Assembly (NCBI GenBank): GCA_016765495.1
Contig: JAESPV010000024.1
Location: 2,609-46,486 of the forward strand
DNA from: Desulfocapsa sp.
GTDB lineage: Bacteria; Desulfobacterota; Desulfobulbia; Desulfobulbales; Desulfocapsaceae
Direction of reading: 5' to 3'
DNA: 43,878 nt
The notes under the pieces were generated by a model. The model saw nothing but the letters and a program-made list of their open reading frames with translations, was not told the DNA's origin and made no database searches. Positions 42,126 to 43,878 of the stretch are shown in pieces. Within the stretch, counting starts at the first letter, position 1, and each line of letters starts with the position of its first letter. Position numbers and translations under genes: made by a program.

Positions 42126-43878
42126 ATGTACAATAAAATGAAAAAGATGATCCAGTGGCTATCGGTTTTCTTTAGTAAAATACCGATAGCTAACAAAAGG
42201 AAATGTAAAACACAGAGTCCAGGCAAGGTAACCCTAAACAGGATTCATGATAAAAACCTTTTTTATTTAACGGCCCCCAATATGAAGAGCAAACTACTTA
42301 TCTCCCTGCTATTCCTTTGTTTGTTTAATGTTGATGTTGCTCTTGGACAGATTTCAATTATGCCAGTTGGAGATTCAATAACTTTTGGCACCTGGGATTC
42401 TGAAAGCCGACCCAGTGAGGTAATAACGGGGTACCGTCAACCTCTTTATCTCATGTTGCAACAAGCAGGTTTTGATATAGATTTCGTAGGGGGGATGAAC
42501 TCCGGGAAAGATGCATACCCACTTTTTGATAGTGAGCACGAGGGACACTCAGGATGGAGAGATGATGAGATTGCTAGTAACATTTATAACTTTCTGGTTG
42601 ATACCCCTGCCGATGTAATATTATTACATATTGGCAGCAACGCCTTGAACGAACAACCTTCGGATGTCGAGAATATCTTAGACGAAATTGACAAATATGA
42701 AAGTGACTTTGGTAGAGAAATAATAGTTTTTGTTGCCAGAATCTTAAACCAATCGACTTATGATTTAACTGCGACATCCTTTAACGACAATGTCGAGGCA
42801 ATGATACAAGGGAGAACGTCTTCTTCTGTAAATCCTGATAAAATCATTATGGTCGACATGGAAGATGGCGCTAATGTAGATTATCGCCTGGAACCATTAG
42901 GTGACATGAAAGATAACCTCCATCCCAATACTCGTGGGTTTGAAAAAATGGCCCATCAATGGTTTTCGAATCTGTCTAATTTCTTTTCACCTGACTCCCC
43001 GGTTGCCCACGCAGGATATGACATAACCCATAGTGAGGGGACTATTGTCTATCTGGACGGATCTGAAAGCACAGATCCTAATGGTGACACTCTTATTTAT
43101 AACTGGGAGCAGGTTGGAGGGGAAATAGTAACAATTCTGGATGGGGATACGCCCATGCCTTCGTTTGTTTCTCCAACGAGTTTGAATAAAGATGAGCTAT
43201 TAACCTTTAAGCTCATTGTAGCAGACTCTCAATCGAATACCTCTAGTGACACTGTCGAAGTTGCCGTCAAAGCAACTTCTCCTATATACGATAATATTGC
43301 CCTAGGTGCCACGGTGTTGGCATCGTCTGAAAATTTAGGATCCAGCCAGTTGGCTATAAAAGCCATCGATGGTGTAATAGATGGCTTTCCAGGAGATTCA
43401 AGCCGGGAGTGGGCAACTGAAGAAGGGGCAGGTGCCTGGCTTGAATTAAAATGGTCCAGTGCCTACCTAGTTGACCGTATTATTATTTATGATCGTCCTA
43501 ACTCCTACGACTATATAACAGATGCAACAATATTTTTTAATGACGGTTCAACTCTACCTATTGGATCTTTATACAATAGTGGTTATGGCCGTGAATTAGT
43601 TTTTCCGCAAAAAAGCATTACCAGTTTGACATTCATGGTAGAAAGCACAGCAAATACACCTACCAACATTGGACTCGCTGAGATTGAGGTTTTTGGAATG
43701 CCAGACCCAACAGCAAACCATTCCCCCGTTGCATCAGCGGGAAAAGACCAGATCGTGCTTGAAGGAGATCTGGTTTCTTTGGACGGTACGGCGAGTAGCG
43801 ATATAGATGGCGACATTCTAACCTATGAGTGGCAGCAGACTGCTGGGGTAGCGGTTACGCTTCAGGAAGGGGATACCG
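42126..43878 (+). CDS. large secreted SGNH hydrolase with PKD-like and F5/8-type C modules (partial, runs off the end)
   Basis: Frame open to the window edge, 584 codons seen. An odd 52-residue basic N-terminal extension precedes a classical signal peptide (about 53-75, KSKLLISLLFLCLF...ALG). An SGNH hydrolase domain follows (about 76-290): GDSITFG with nucleophile Ser84, LLHIGSNALNE, and DNLHPNTRG with Asp263 and His266. Then come a PKD/REJ-like module (about 295-375, DGSESTDPNGDTLIYNWEQ), a discoidin-like F5/8 type C module (about 380-525) and the beginning of another PKD-like repeat. Likely an extracellular carbohydrate esterase. The start at 42126 is supported by its AAGGA site; an internal ATG at 42282 would begin the signal peptide directly but lacks one. 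The C-terminus is not visible. Confidence 0.87.
   Translation, partial: MYNKMKKMIQWLSVFFSKIPIANKRKCKTQSPGKVTLNRIHDKNLFYLTAPNMKSKLLISLLFLCLFNVDVALGQISIMPVGDSITFGTWDSESRPSEVITGYRQPLYLMLQQAGFDIDFVGGMNSGKDAYPLFDSEHEGHSGWRDDEIASNIYNFLVDTPADVILLHIGSNALNEQPSDVENILDEIDKYESDFGREIIVFVARILNQSTYDLTATSFNDNVEAMIQGRTSSSVNPDKIIMVDMEDGANVDYRLEPLGDMKDNLHPNTRGFEKMAHQWFSNLSNFFSPDSPVAHAGYDITHSEGTIVYLDGSESTDPNGDTLIYNWEQVGGEIVTILDGDTPMPSFVSPTSLNKDELLTFKLIVADSQSNTSSDTVEVAVKATSPIYDNIALGATVLASSENLGSSQLAIKAIDGVIDGFPGDSSREWATEEGAGAWLELKWSSAYLVDRIIIYDRPNSYDYITDATIFFNDGSTLPIGSLYNSGYGRELVFPQKSITSLTFMVESTANTPTNIGLAEIEVFGMPDPTANHSPVASAGKDQIVLEGDLVSLDGTASSDIDGDILTYEWQQTAGVAVTLQEGDT

Noticed and set aside
1..43878. CRISPR arrays, rRNA genes, insertion sequences, prophage or toxin-antitoxin modules
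   Set aside because: No regularly spaced repeats, rRNA signatures, transposase or phage structural genes were found in either strand.

Overview
The window (about 43.9 kb, moderate GC) looks like chromosome from a Gram-negative, diderm bacterium. It carries a complete RND efflux trio, an outer-membrane-type lipoprotein, LPS/EPS nucleotide-sugar genes and an exosortase/PEP-CTERM locus. Gene content and protein style (LarC beside def-fmt, XrtA-type locus, cohesin/dockerin proteins) suggest a Desulfobacterota (Desulfobulbales-like) lineage. That placement is inference; there is no rRNA in the window to confirm it.

Layout. 1-830: a probable relic integron cassette with a small membrane protein and one convincing attC-like site. 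937-2376: a membrane diguanylate cyclase with an extracytoplasmic sensor. 2856-6102 (minus): housekeeping operon def-fmt-larC-pgpA, divergent from plsY and a J-domain gene (6275-7197). 7276-20205: a divergent cluster of very large secreted phosphoesterases. On the minus strand is a PhoD-like phosphatase fused to a beta-propeller-type domain and a dockerin. On the plus strand, behind a cyclic-di-GMP-I riboswitch that overlaps a terminator, are a purple-acid-phosphatase-like/EEP-nuclease-like fusion with a dockerin, a cohesin-domain PEP-CTERM protein, and a 5'-nucleotidase/metallophosphatase fusion with a dockerin. 20471-26306: RND fusion protein, pump and TolC-like channel, running into an SGNH hydrolase and a class-V aminotransferase (to 28145). 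28185-29749: two secreted or lipid-anchored proteins of DUF4412-like and DUF4136-like type. 30155-30361: tRNA-Asn and tRNA-Pro. 30789-41773: envelope polysaccharide/exosortase locus (ugd, PEP-CTERM-type deacetylase, FemAB-like, DegT-like, exosortase, epsI, rfbF, rfbG, 3,5-epimerase, DUF218-like, SAF-domain oxidoreductase). 42126-end: start of a large secreted SGNH/PKD/F5-8C protein, cut by the window edge.

Most interesting idea: the phosphatase cluster reads as a cell-surface complex. The cohesin is carried on a PEP-CTERM anchor that the exosortase in the same window could process. Three dockerin-tagged phosphoesterases are the obvious partners. Together their catalytic domains could take extracellular nucleic acid through nucleotides to nucleosides plus phosphate. 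The plus-strand operon is preceded by an apparent c-di-GMP ON switch, and a diguanylate cyclase lies about 9 kb upstream. The domains and the riboswitch are visible in the sequence; the complex, its substrate and its regulation are inference.
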